Shown one piece after another: positions 24,850-33,306 of a stretch of 64,000 nucleotides of DNA. This DNA comes from Streptomyces malachitofuscus (GTDB lineage Bacteria > Actinomycetota > Actinomycetes > Streptomycetales > Streptomycetaceae), in the NCBI RefSeq assembly GCF_014650055.1, contig NZ_BMUF01000007.1, forward strand, positions 62,001 through 126,000, given 5' to 3'. Every line of letters begins with the position of its first letter. The stretch's first letter is position 1. Under the pieces are notes generated by a model. The model worked only from the letters and a program-made list of their open reading frames with translations, was not told the DNA's origin and did no database searches. Both the position numbers and the translations under genes were made by a program.

Positions 24850-27207
24850 GTGACCAGTAGACCCTGGACGTTCAGAGCGGCCGCGACAGGTGTTGCGCTC
24901 GCGGCGGTTACCGCCACCTGCTCTGCGTTCACCGTGGCCCAGGCCGACACGGCTGACAAGGCCGACCGTCCCGGCGCCGTGGAACGGCACGACCCGGCCG
25001 AGCACAACCACGTCGAGCACGACCTCGAGGGCCCGCTGTCCAAGACGCAGGAGGCCCAGCGCGAGGAAGCCCTCAACCAGGTCATATCCGGTAAGGCGAA
25101 GGTCAAGGACCGTGAGGGTTCGAAGGTCGTCCAGCTGAAGAGCAAGAAGGGCGACGCCAAGTACGTCGAGCTCGGCCGCGAGAAGACCGACAAGATCTTC
25201 ACGATCCTGGTCGAGTTCGGCGACGAGGTCGACAGCCGCTACGGCGGCACCCCGGGCCCGTTGCACAACCAGATAGCCAAGCCGGACCGCAAGGTCGACA
25301 ACTCCACGGCCTGGCAGGAGGACTACGACCAGCAGCACTTCGAGGACCTGTACTTCGGGTCCGGCAAGGGTGTCGACTCGGTCAAGACCTACTACGAGAA
25401 GCAGTCCTCCGGCCGTTACTCGGTCGAGGGCGAGGTCTCCGACTGGGTCAAGGTCCCTTACAACGAGGCCCGTTACGGCAACAACGCCTGCGGCGACAGC
25501 AACTGCCCCAGCGTGTGGAACGTCGTCAGCGACGGTCTGAACGCCTACGTCGCCCAGCAGAAGGCGGCCGGCCGTACCGACGCGCAGATCAAGGCGGACG
25601 TCGCCCGCTTCGACGAGTGGGACCGCTACGACTTCGACGGCGACGGCGACTTCAACGAGTCCGACGGCTACGTCGACCACTTCCAGATCGTGCACGCCGG
25701 TGAGGACGAGTCCGCCGGCGGCGGCGCCCAGGGCGAGGACGCGATCTGGGCGCACCGCTGGTACGCCTTCGGCACCGACGCCGGCGCCACCGGCCCCGAG
25801 CAGAACAAGCTCGGCGGCACCCAGATCGGCTCCACCGGCATCTGGGTCGGCGACTACACGATCCAGCCGGAGAACGGCGGACTCGGCGTCTTCGCCCACG
25901 AGTACGGCCACGACCTCGGTCTGCCGGACCTCTACGACACCGCCGGCGGCGAGAACTCCACCGGTTTCTGGACGCTGATGTCCTCCGGTTCCTGGCTCGG
26001 CACCGGGAAGAAGGAGATCGGCAACCTGCCCGGCGACATGACCGCCTGGGACAAGCTCCAGCTCGGCTGGCTGAACTACGACACGGCCAAGGCCGGCGTC
26101 AACTCCTGGCACAAGCTCGGTGTTGCCGAGTACAACACCAAGCACAAGCAGGCGCTGGTCGTCGAGCTGCCCAAGAAGGCCGTCACCACCGAGATCATCG
26201 AGCCGGCCGAGGGCGAGACCCAGTGGTGGAGCGGCAGCGGTGACGACCTGCGCAACACGCTGACGCGTTCGGTCGACCTGACCGGCAAGTCGTCCGCCGA
26301 GCTCACCTTCGACGGCTGGTACGACATCGAGGCCAACTACGACTACCTCTACACCGAGGTGTCGACCGACGGCGGCGCCAACTGGACCGCCGTCGACGGC
26401 ACGGTGGACGGTCAGCAGATCCCGCGCGACGGCAGCGACAAGCCCGCCCTGCACGGCACGCTCGACGGCTACAAGAAGTTCGCGTACTCCCTCGACGCGT
26501 ACGCCGGCAAGAAGGTCGACCTGCGCTTCCGCTACCAGACCGACGGCGGCGTGGCCCAGAAGGGCTTCACGGCCGACGCGATCACGGTGACGGCGGACGG
26601 CGCCCCGGTCTTCTCCGACAACGCCGAGACCGCGGACGGCGCCTGGACGGCGAACGGCTTCACCCGCCAGGGCGCGTCCTTCACCAAGGACTACGCGCAG
26701 TACTACATCGCCGAGAACCGCCAGTACGTGTCGTACGACAAGACCCTCGAGGTCGGCCCGTACAACTTCGGCTTCACGTCCCGTCCGGACTGGGTCGAGC
26801 ACTTCGCGTACCAGAACGGTCTGCTGATCTGGAAGTGGGACACCTCCCAGGCGGACAACAACACCAGCCAGCACCCGGGCACGGGTCTGATCCTGCCGAT
26901 CGACTCGCACCCGACCGCCCTGAAGTGGGCCGACGGCACGGTGATGCGCAACCGCATCCAGACCTACGACGCCACGTTCAGCAAGTTCCGCACCGAGGGC
27001 ATGACCCTGCACAAGGCGGACGTCGCCAAGTGGATCCCGTCGTCGAAGGGCGTGTCGGTCTTCAACGACCGCACCAACACCTACTACGACGAGCAGAACC
27101 CCGGTGGCAGCGTCAAGATCACTGACACCAACACGAAGATCAAGATCCTGAAGGAGGCCCGGGACGGCTCGACGATCGAGCTCGAGGTCCGTCCTGCCGG
27201 CAGGTAA
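24850..27207 (+). CDS. Secreted immune inhibitor A-type metalloprotease (peptidase M6)
   Basis: 785 residues from the GTG at 24850 with GGGAGGGG upstream. A signal peptide is visible (basic start, hydrophobic residues about 9-28, cleavage near AQADT). The zinc site is HEYGHDLGLPD, with H350, E351 and H354; FWTLMSSGSW follows as expected for M6. The C-terminal region contains the MAM-like/immune inhibitor A modules (LTFDGWYDIEANYDYLYTEV). The enzyme is an exported endopeptidase, related to Bacillus InhA, probably for protein scavenging or developmental turnover. A strong terminator follows. Confidence 0.92.
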   Translation: MTSRPWTFRAAATGVALAAVTATCSAFTVAQADTADKADRPGAVERHDPAEHNHVEHDLEGPLSKTQEAQREEALNQVISGKAKVKDREGSKVVQLKSKKGDAKYVELGREKTDKIFTILVEFGDEVDSRYGGTPGPLHNQIAKPDRKVDNSTAWQEDYDQQHFEDLYFGSGKGVDSVKTYYEKQSSGRYSVEGEVSDWVKVPYNEARYGNNACGDSNCPSVWNVVSDGLNAYVAQQKAAGRTDAQIKADVARFDEWDRYDFDGDGDFNESDGYVDHFQIVHAGEDESAGGGAQGEDAIWAHRWYAFGTDAGATGPEQNKLGGTQIGSTGIWVGDYTIQPENGGLGVFAHEYGHDLGLPDLYDTAGGENSTGFWTLMSSGSWLGTGKKEIGNLPGDMTAWDKLQLGWLNYDTAKAGVNSWHKLGVAEYNTKHKQALVVELPKKAVTTEIIEPAEGETQWWSGSGDDLRNTLTRSVDLTGKSSAELTFDGWYDIEANYDYLYTEVSTDGGANWTAVDGTVDGQQIPRDGSDKPALHGTLDGYKKFAYSLDAYAGKKVDLRFRYQTDGGVAQKGFTADAITVTADGAPVFSDNAETADGAWTANGFTRQGASFTKDYAQYYIAENRQYVSYDKTLEVGPYNFGFTSRPDWVEHFAYQNGLLIWKWDTSQADNNTSQHPGTGLILPIDSHPTALKWADGTVMRNRIQTYDATFSKFRTEGMTLHKADVAKWIPSSKGVSVFNDRTNTYYDEQNPGGSVKITDTNTKIKILKEARDGSTIELEVRPAGR

Positions 27208-27233
27208 ACAGCATCTTCGCAGGTCAGAGCGTG

Positions 27234-27267
27234 ATCGGCGGTGACCCCCTGGCGGGTCACCGCCGAT
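27234..27267 (+). terminator. Rho-independent terminator of the M6 protease gene
   Basis: A perfect 14-bp stem, ATCGGCGGTGACCC (27234-27247) with its complement (27254-27267), and a CCTGGC loop, 27 bases after the stop codon, followed by GTGTTT. Confidence 0.85.
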
Positions 27268-27329
27268 CCGTGTTTAGGTGCCTCCTGTGACTCTCTTATT
27301 GACACCGGCTGACACGGGGGTATGAGCGC

Positions 27330-27653
27330 ATGGCCGCAGGAGGTTTCTGCAAGCTGCCGAACGGCACGGTGGTGGTGGCGCTGAACCTGCCCAGCCCCGC
27401 CGCCGACGCACCCGCCGGAGTCCGCGTCCTCGTCCACGCCCGGAACCGCGCACGAGCCCTGACCAGGCTCCGCAATCTGGGCCTGCGAGCGATCTACCTC
27501 CGGGGCAACACGGCGCCGCCCACGCCGGACGAGATCACCGCCGTTCTCCACCATCCCGACGGCCTCATATGGCGCACCACCCCCGACCCCACCGCGCTGA
27601 CGGTAGAGCTCTGGCACCCCATAAAAGCCCTGCTCAGACGCCCAGCCGCCTAG
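27330..27653 (+). CDS. Conserved hypothetical protein
   Basis: 107 residues, ATG at 27330. The N-terminal sequence FCKLPNGTVVVALNLPSP and the alternation of hydrophobic and polar residues suggest a small alpha/beta cytoplasmic protein. No motif is recognised. It is an isolated gene between a terminator and a repeat element; TTGACA at 27299-27304 may be its -35 box. Codon use matches Streptomyces coding sequence, which supports it as a real gene. Confidence 0.65.
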   Translation: MAAGGFCKLPNGTVVVALNLPSPAADAPAGVRVLVHARNRARALTRLRNLGLRAIYLRGNTAPPTPDEITAVLHHPDGLIWRTTPDPTALTVELWHPIKALLRRPAA

Positions 27654-27671
27654 CTGTGCACGGACCCAGCG

Positions 27672-27790
27672 GCGGGCAGTCGTGCCTCCCCCAGTGCCCT
27701 AAGGGCCTGGGAGGTACCCCCAGGGCGGCACGGGTGGGCGATGGGGGTCCCCCCGCTCGAGCGCAGCCGAGAGTGGGGGAGGCACCGGCA
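27672..27790. repeat. Partial copy C of the inverted-repeat element with two nested palindromes
   Basis: It starts with the same 15-bp end, GCGGGCAGTCGTGCC (27672-27686), and later contains GGGCGGCACGGGTGGGCG as in copies A and B. Between these it carries a small palindrome (about 27687-27722, CTCCCCCAGTGCCC ... GGGAGGTACCCCCA). After them comes a second one (27739-27782, GGGGGTCCCCCCGCTCGAG ... GAGTGGGGGAG). The right half of the element is missing. Confidence 0.65.
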
Positions 27791-27834
27791 AAGCGCCGCG
27801 AGCTGAAACCCCGCCCGGTCACCAACGGCAGAGC

Positions 27835-28428
27835 TCAGTGCACGACCGGCTTCCCGGTCAGCTCCACGCCGGCCCCCCGCAGCTCCTCCAGGGCCCGCTC
27901 CGTGGACTCCCGAGCCACCCCGGCCGTCAGATCCAGCAGCACCTGCGCCCGGAAGCCCTCCTTCACCGCATCCAGCGCAGTGGCCCGCACACAGTGATCC
28001 GTGGCGATCCCCACCACGTCGACCTCGGTCACCCCTCGCTCCCGCAGCCACTCCGCCAGCGGCGTCCCGTTCTCGTCCGCCCCCTCGAACCCGCTGTACG
28101 CGGCCGAGTACGCCCCCTTGTCGAACACGGCGTCGACCGCCCCCGAGGTCACCGCGGGCGCGAAGTTCGGGTGGAACCCGACCCCCTCCGTCCCGGCGAC
28201 ACAGTGCGCCGGCCAGGACCGTACGAAGTCGGGGTTGTCGGCGAAGTGGCCCCCGGGCGCGATGTGGTGATCGCGGGTGGCCACCACGTGCTGGTAGCCG
28301 CCGGCCGAGGCGGCCTGGCCGATCAGCTCGGTGACGGCGGCAGCCACATCCGCACCGCCGGTCACGGCGAGGCTGCCGCCCTCGCAGAAGTCGTTCTGCA
28401 CGTCGACGACGATCAGTGCGCGGCGCAT
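27835..28428 (-). CDS. pncA: Nicotinamidase
   Basis: 197 residues of the isochorismatase-like hydrolase family. The catalytic triad D9 (DVQNDF), K104 (DKGAYS) and C146 (ATDHCVRAT) and the metal ligands D53, H55 and H61 are all present, which identifies nicotinamidase rather than isochorismatase. It deamidates nicotinamide to nicotinate in NAD salvage. The next gene upstream on the same strand is pncB, which uses the product. The ATG at 28428 has AAGGACACCGACC before it. TAGGCT on the minus strand (28490-28495) may be its -10 box. Confidence 0.92.
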   Translation of the reverse strand: MRRALIVVDVQNDFCEGGSLAVTGGADVAAAVTELIGQAASAGGYQHVVATRDHHIAPGGHFADNPDFVRSWPAHCVAGTEGVGFHPNFAPAVTSGAVDAVFDKGAYSAAYSGFEGADENGTPLAEWLRERGVTEVDVVGIATDHCVRATALDAVKEGFRAQVLLDLTAGVARESTERALEELRGAGVELTGKPVVH

Positions 28429-28560
28429 GGTCGGTGTCCTTCGGCTCTGGGGTCGGACGGTGGCGGGCCCGGCCGGTGAACCTCCGAGCCTATTGAATTG
28501 AGGGCGACACGGACAGTGGCACGGAGGACCGTGCACGCAGGACCGCGCCCGCAGCTTCCT

Positions 28561-29913
28561 TTAGCTACCCGACGGCCCCTGCGCGTACTCCGTCGGAAGA
28601 ACGGGTTCCCCTCGGGAGAGCTGTGTCGCGGACAGCGGCAGACCCGCACGCGCCGCCGCGTGCCGGTCGCGGACCACGTCGAGCGGTTCGCGGACGAGCA
28701 CCTCGCCGCCCCGGACCAGGGGCACCAGCAGCTGCCGTTCGGCCAGCTCCGCCGGCACCTCACCGGTGCCGATCACCTCGGCCTCGGCGACGCCGTACTC
28801 GTCCAGCCGCCGCGCGGCCCACTTGCGCCCGCCGACGGAGGTCTTGCCGCCGGTGGACTTCTTCGCCACCGGCACCAGCGGCGCCGCGGGGTCGGCGGAC
28901 TCGGCGCGGGCGACCAGCTTGTAGACCATGGAGGCCGTCGGGTGTCCCGAGCCGGTCACCAGCTGCGTCCCCACCCCGTAGGCGTCCACGGGCGCGGCGG
29001 CCAGCGAGGCGATGGCGTACTCGTCCAGGTCCGAGGTCACGATGATCCTCGTGGCGGTGGCGCCCAGCTCGTCCAGCTGCTGCCGCACCCGGTGCGCCAC
29101 CAGCAGCAGGTCACCGGAGTCGATCCGTACGGCGCCCAGCTCGGGCCCGGCGATGTCGACGGCCGTGCGGACGGCCTCGGCCACGTCGTAGGTGTCCACC
29201 AGGAGCGTCGTACCGCCGCCGAGGGAGTCGACCTGGGCCCGGAAGGCGTCCCGCTCGCTGTCGTGCAGCAGGGTGAAGGCGTGGGCGGAGGTGCCCACGG
29301 TCGGGATGTCGTAGCGGAAGCCGGCGGCGAGGTCGGAGGTGGAGGCGAAGCCGCCGATGTAGGCGGCCCGGGAGGCGGCCACCGCGGCCAGCTCGTGGGT
29401 GCGCCGGGCGCCCATCTCGATCAGCGGCCGCCCGCCGGCGGCGGACGCCATCCGGGACGCGGCGGCGGCGATCGCCGAGTCGTGGTTGAGGATCGACAGG
29501 ATCACCGTCTCCAGCAGCACGCACTCCGCGAAACTGCCCTCGACCCGCATGATCGGCGAGCCCGGGAAGTACACTTCGCCCTCGGGGTAGCCCCAGATGT
29601 CGCCCGAGAAGCGGTAGCCGGCCAGCCAGTCCAGGGTCGTCCCGTCGACGATGTCCTTCTCGCGCAGGAAGGCGAGGACGTCCGGATCGAAGCGGAAGTT
29701 CTCCACCGCGTCCAGCACCCGCCCGGTGCCGGCCACCACGCCGTAGCGGCGGCCGTTCGGCAGCCGCCGGGTGAAGACCTCGAACACGCTGCGCCGGCCG
29801 GCCGTGCCGGCCTTCAGTGCCGCCTGCAGCATCGTCAGCTCGTACTGGTCGGTGAAGAGCGCCGTCGAGGGAACGCCCACCCGTCGTCCACGCCCAAGGT
29901 CCGCTGTGTTCAT
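28561..29913 (-). CDS. pncB: Nicotinate phosphoribosyltransferase
   Basis: 450 residues. LFTDQYELTMLQAALKAG at the N-terminus and TVGTSAHAFTLLH (the segment carrying the phosphorylated His) in the middle are diagnostic. RIDSGDL and VTSDLDEY form the PRPP and nicotinate pocket. The enzyme makes nicotinate mononucleotide from nicotinate and PRPP. The ATG lies 7 bases after TAGCAT, read on the minus strand (29926-29921), so the message is probably leaderless. A 15-bp palindrome sits on the -35 region. Confidence 0.93.
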   Translation of the reverse strand: MNTADLGRGRRVGVPSTALFTDQYELTMLQAALKAGTAGRRSVFEVFTRRLPNGRRYGVVAGTGRVLDAVENFRFDPDVLAFLREKDIVDGTTLDWLAGYRFSGDIWGYPEGEVYFPGSPIMRVEGSFAECVLLETVILSILNHDSAIAAAASRMASAAGGRPLIEMGARRTHELAAVAASRAAYIGGFASTSDLAAGFRYDIPTVGTSAHAFTLLHDSERDAFRAQVDSLGGGTTLLVDTYDVAEAVRTAVDIAGPELGAVRIDSGDLLLVAHRVRQQLDELGATATRIIVTSDLDEYAIASLAAAPVDAYGVGTQLVTGSGHPTASMVYKLVARAESADPAAPLVPVAKKSTGGKTSVGGRKWAARRLDEYGVAEAEVIGTGEVPAELAERQLLVPLVRGGEVLVREPLDVVRDRHAAARAGLPLSATQLSRGEPVLPTEYAQGPSGS

Positions 29914-29934
29914 GGCAGGGATGCTACCCCCATT

Positions 29935-29949
29935 TCGTCAGTTTGACGA
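29935..29949 (-). promoter_or_regulatory. Palindromic operator on the pncB promoter
   Basis: TCGTCAGTTTGACGA is a perfect 6-bp inverted repeat around GTT. Read on the minus strand it covers TCGTCA as -35, 17 bases from TAGCAT (-10), which is 7 bases from the ATG. Such placement suggests a repressor of NAD salvage. It could also affect clpS, whose start is 62 bases away on the other strand. Confidence 0.6.
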
Positions 29950-30010
29950 TTTTGGTCCGGACACCGGAACAGCGGGCCGGTTTGTGCGACCACCCCCCTG
30001 CGGTGGCAGC

Positions 30011-30328
30011 ATGGGCTGTGTGACGTCACCCGCACCCCTGGAGATCGAACGCACCGAGTCGGCGGAGGAGGTCTTCGCCGTACCCGAGCCCGACGTCCCG
30101 TGGGTCACCATCGTCCACAACGACCCGGTCAACCTCATGAGCTACGTGACGTACGTCTTCCAGTCGTACTTCGGCTACTCCAAGGACAAGGCGACCAAGC
30201 TCATGCTCGACGTCCACCACAAGGGCCGGGCGGTCGTCTCCAGCGGTACGCGCGAGGAGATGGAACGCGACGTCCAGGCCATGCACGGCTACGGACTGTG
30301 GGCCACCCTCCAGCACGACCGGAAGTGA
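30011..30328 (+). CDS. clpS: ATP-dependent Clp protease adaptor ClpS
   Basis: 105 residues. The core PWVTIVHNDPVNLMSYVTYV and KATKLMLDVHHKGRAVV are the N-degron binding fold of ClpS, including the conserved HNDP. It delivers N-end rule substrates to ClpC/ClpA. The start is ATG 30011 or GTG 30020; neither has a clear Shine-Dalgarno. A DUF2017 gene follows 55 bases downstream, the usual actinobacterial arrangement. Confidence 0.93.
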   Translation: MGCVTSPAPLEIERTESAEEVFAVPEPDVPWVTIVHNDPVNLMSYVTYVFQSYFGYSKDKATKLMLDVHHKGRAVVSSGTREEMERDVQAMHGYGLWATLQHDRK

Positions 30329-30383
30329 CCGAGCCGGACATGACCCGACCCCGCCCGCTGGACCGGAAGTAGCGATCGCCTCC

Positions 30384-30986
30384 ATGCCAGGAACCTTCGA
30401 ACCGCTCCCCGGCGGCGGCGCGGCCGTCGCCCTCGACGACGTCGAGATCTCCATCATCCGGTCCCTGGCCGTGCAGATGATGGAGCTCATCGGTCCCGGT
30501 CCGGCGGAGGAGGCCTCCGGCGACCCGCTCGCCGAACTCTTCGCCGAGGGGCCGAGCGAACCGCCCTCCGACCCCGTGCTGCGCCGCCTCTTCCCGGACG
30601 CCTACGGCGACCCCGAGGCCGCCCCGCAGGGCAAGGAGGCCGAGGAGCAGCGGGCGTACTCCGCCGAGTTCCGCCGCTACACCGAGAACGACCTGCGGGC
30701 CGGCAAGCGCGACAACGCCCTCACGGTGATCCGTTCGCTGGACGCGCTCACCCCGGAGGGCGAGGGCGGCGCGGTGCTGAAGCTGTCGCCGGACGAGTCC
30801 CGGCAGTGGCTGGGCGCGCTGAACGACCTGCGCCTGGCGATCGGCTCCCGGCTCGAGATCAACAACGAGGACGACAGCGACCTCCTCTTCCACCTCCCCG
30901 ACGAGGACCCGCGCAAGCCGATGGTGATGGCGTACCTGTGGCTCGGCGGCCTTCAGGAGACGCTCGTCTCGACCCTCATGCCCTGA
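30384..30986 (+). CDS. DUF2017 family protein
   Basis: 200 residues, largely helical and acidic. DDVEISIIRSLAVQMMELIG at the start and ALNDLRLAIGSRLEI toward the end match the DUF2017 family, found almost only in actinobacteria next to clpS. Function is unknown; the fixed linkage suggests a link to protein quality control. Translation probably follows clpS on the same transcript. A terminator lies downstream at 31063-31095. Confidence 0.82.
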   Translation: MPGTFEPLPGGGAAVALDDVEISIIRSLAVQMMELIGPGPAEEASGDPLAELFAEGPSEPPSDPVLRRLFPDAYGDPEAAPQGKEAEEQRAYSAEFRRYTENDLRAGKRDNALTVIRSLDALTPEGEGGAVLKLSPDESRQWLGALNDLRLAIGSRLEINNEDDSDLLFHLPDEDPRKPMVMAYLWLGGLQETLVSTLMP

Positions 30987-31352
30987 ACATGTCCTTATCT
31001 GTCCGGAAGATCACTTGATCTGTTCGCTCAGATAAAGCTCAAGTCCGGATAACGATCGCGTCACCGCCCCTGCGATTTCACTCGATAGGGGCGGTTTCTT
31101 GTGACGTGCATCACTCGACACTCGGTAAGGGCGTGGTAAAAATCGGCAACTCGCTTGCGGCCCACCCCTAGCTGTGAGCAAGAAAGCCGGTCACCGCCGG
31201 TGTGTCCGACCAGCACGACAACAGGCCGCCGGTCCCCGTTCTCGGACCGCCGCCCCAACGCCGTCGCCGAACGGGACGTGGGCGCCCCGCCCACATCGTC
31301 ACCCGCTCTGCTGCGCACGCCAGCACGTCCCCGCGCCATCTGAGGAAGCTCG
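30987..31352. promoter_or_regulatory. Leader/promoter region of the AGCS symporter gene
   Basis: 366 bases without a gene. A 45-base block at 31021-31065 matches one at 32981-33025 in front of the next transporter, at the same internal spacing. A terminator-like hairpin follows at 31063-31095, then TGTGACGTGCATCACT (31100-31115), which resembles a CRP-type site. AGCCGGTCACCGCCGG (31185-31200) is also shared with the next leader. CTGAGGAAGCTCG before 31353 contains the ribosome binding site. Confidence 0.6.
31063..31095 (+). terminator. Hairpin after clpS-DUF2017 (terminator or attenuator)
   Basis: ACCGCCCCT (31063-31071) pairs with AGGGGCGGT (31087-31095), followed by TTCTT. It either ends the clpS-DUF2017 transcript or, because it directly follows the conserved 45-base block, acts as an attenuator for the symporter gene. 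Confidence 0.6.
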
Positions 31353-32888
31353 ATGTCACTCGACTCCATCACGCAAAACATCGACGACGCCGTAAGTGAT
31401 TTCTTCGACCCTGTCGCGACCACCGTCGGCGACATCGTCTTCTACACCGTCCCTGTCGGCGACGCCGAGCTTCCGCTCATCGTCGCCTGGCTCGTGATCG
31501 CCGGCCTCGTCTTCACCGGATGGTTCGGACTGGTCCAGGCACGCAAGCTCAAGCTCGCCCTCGACGTCGTACGCGGCAAGTACGACGAGAGCGACGCACC
31601 CGGCGAGGTCAACCACTTCCAGGCACTGACCGCCGCCGTCTCCGGCACCGTCGGTCTCGGCAACATCGCCGGTGTGGCCGTCGCCGTCTCCATCGGCGGC
31701 CCCGGCGCCACCTTCTGGATGATCCTCTGCGGCCTGCTCGGCATGGCCACCAAGTTCGTCGAGGTCACCCTCGGTGTGAAGTACCGCGAGGAGCACCCGG
31801 ACGGCACCGTCTCCGGCGGCCCCATGCACTACCTGCCCAAGGGTCTCGCCGAGCGCTTCGGCCGCGGTGGCGCCAAGCTCGGCAAGGTGCTCGCCGTTCT
31901 GGCGTCCGCCATGATCCTCTTCTTCGGTCTGTTCGGCGGCAACCTGTTCCAGACCAACCAGAGCTACGCGCAGATCTCCTCCACCTTCGGCGGCGAGGAC
32001 GGCTTCCTGGCCAGCTCCGCGGGCGCCGTGCTGTTCGGTCTCGTGGTGGCCGCCCTGGTCGGCCTCGTACTGCTCGGCGGCATCCGCTCCATCGCCTCCG
32101 TCACCAGCCGCCTGGTCCCCGCCATGGCGATCATGTACGTGGCGGCCTGTCTGATCGTCATCCTGGTCAACATCACCGCCGTGCCCGACGCGATCGGCAG
32201 CATCTTCCAGGGAGCGTTCGAGGCGGAGGGTGTCGCGGGCGGCATCATCGGTGCCCTGATCGTCGGTTTCCAGCGCGCCGCCTTCTCCAACGAGGCCGGT
32301 ATCGGCTCCGCGCCCATCGCCCACTCCGCGGTCAAGACCAAGCACCCGGCGAGCGAGGGTCTGGTCGCCCTGCTCGAGCCCTTCATCGACACGGTCATCG
32401 TCTGCACCATGACCGCGCTGACCATCGTCATCGCGGCCCCCGACAGCTGGAACGAGGCCCGCCAGGGCGAGAGCATCGGCGGTGTCACCATCACCTCCGA
32501 CGCCTTCGAGACCGTCCTGCCCTGGTTCCCGCACCTGCTGACCGTCGCGGTGCTGCTCTTCGCCTTCTCCACGATCCTGACCTGGGGCTACTACGGCCTG
32601 AAGTCCTGGACGTACCTCTTCGGCCGGAGCAAGGCCAGCGAGATGACGTTCAAGGTGACCTGGAGCGTGTTCGTCATCGCGGGCTCCCTGCTCTCCCTCG
32701 ACTCGCTGATCAGCCTGGCCGACTCCGCGCTCTTCCTGCTCGCGGTCTTCAACATCATCGGCCTCTACCTGCTGGCCCCCGTGGTCAAGCGCGAGCTCAA
32801 CTCCTTCCTCGAGTTCGTCCGCACCCGCCGGTCCGAAACCGGCACCGAAGCGGAGAGCGCCAAGGCCGCGGCCACCGACGCGCCGTAG
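31353..32888 (+). CDS. Sodium:alanine/glycine symporter (AGCS family)
   Basis: 511 residues with about ten to eleven membrane helices. Family signatures are GLGNIAGVAVAVSIGGPGA and GGPMHYLPKGL in the first half and RAAFSNEAGIGSAPIAHSAV in the second. These proteins import alanine, glycine or D-alanine with Na+. The N-terminus is periplasmic in the family. The gene has a long leader of its own and ends at a strong terminator, so it is monocistronic. Substrate preference cannot be read from the sequence. Confidence 0.92.
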   Translation: MSLDSITQNIDDAVSDFFDPVATTVGDIVFYTVPVGDAELPLIVAWLVIAGLVFTGWFGLVQARKLKLALDVVRGKYDESDAPGEVNHFQALTAAVSGTVGLGNIAGVAVAVSIGGPGATFWMILCGLLGMATKFVEVTLGVKYREEHPDGTVSGGPMHYLPKGLAERFGRGGAKLGKVLAVLASAMILFFGLFGGNLFQTNQSYAQISSTFGGEDGFLASSAGAVLFGLVVAALVGLVLLGGIRSIASVTSRLVPAMAIMYVAACLIVILVNITAVPDAIGSIFQGAFEAEGVAGGIIGALIVGFQRAAFSNEAGIGSAPIAHSAVKTKHPASEGLVALLEPFIDTVIVCTMTALTIVIAAPDSWNEARQGESIGGVTITSDAFETVLPWFPHLLTVAVLLFAFSTILTWGYYGLKSWTYLFGRSKASEMTFKVTWSVFVIAGSLLSLDSLISLADSALFLLAVFNIIGLYLLAPVVKRELNSFLEFVRTRRSETGTEAESAKAAATDAP

Positions 32889-32905
32889 CGGCACCGTCCG
32901 CGCCC

Positions 32906-32945
32906 AGGGGCCCGTCCGTACCGTCACCGGTACGGACGGGCCCCT
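32906..32945 (+). terminator. Strong rho-independent terminator after the AGCS gene
   Basis: A perfect 17-bp stem (32906-32922 with 32929-32945, AGGGGCCCGTCCGTACC arm) with loop GTCACC, followed by TCCGTTTTTCG. It lies 17 bases after the stop codon. Confidence 0.92.
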
Positions 32946-33306
32946 TCCGTTTTTCGTTTCACCTGCAACCTGTGGACAGGTGTTCGCTCAACGGACTCTC
33001 AAATCCGCATAACGATCACACCAAGTGAGCGGCCGCGTTTTCACTCCACGGTCCCGTTCCTCCCGTTTTTCCTGTGATTCGCGTCTCCTCGGACCCAGCG
33101 GCCCGGTGCCGTCGCCGTGGTAGACCTTCACGACCGCCCGGCCAACGCCACCCGAACGTTCGGCCGGGTGCGCCACCGAGCCGGTCACCGCCGGCCAGGC
33201 ACGAGCGGACCTTCGAGGTCCGCCCAGCTCCATCAGTCCGGGGGGATCGAGACCCGATCCGGAGCCGACAGCGGCCCGGATCGGCATGGAGAAAGGCGCA
33301 CCACAC
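32946..33306. promoter_or_regulatory. Leader/promoter region of the amino-acid permease gene
   Basis: 361 bases without a gene. Block 32981-33025 is the counterpart of 31021-31065: TGTTCGCTCA is identical, and AAATCCGCATAACGATC differs at two positions from its partner. AGCCGGTCACCGCCGG at 33179-33194 is identical to 31185-31200 and forms a GCCGG/CCGGC hairpin here. GGAGAAAGG (33288-33296) serves the ATG at 33307. Confidence 0.6.

Noticed and set aside
31021..31352. Glycine or c-di-AMP riboswitch in the AGCS leader
   Set aside because: I could not find the conserved cores of either class by eye; kept only as an uncharacterised conserved leader with a proposed search.
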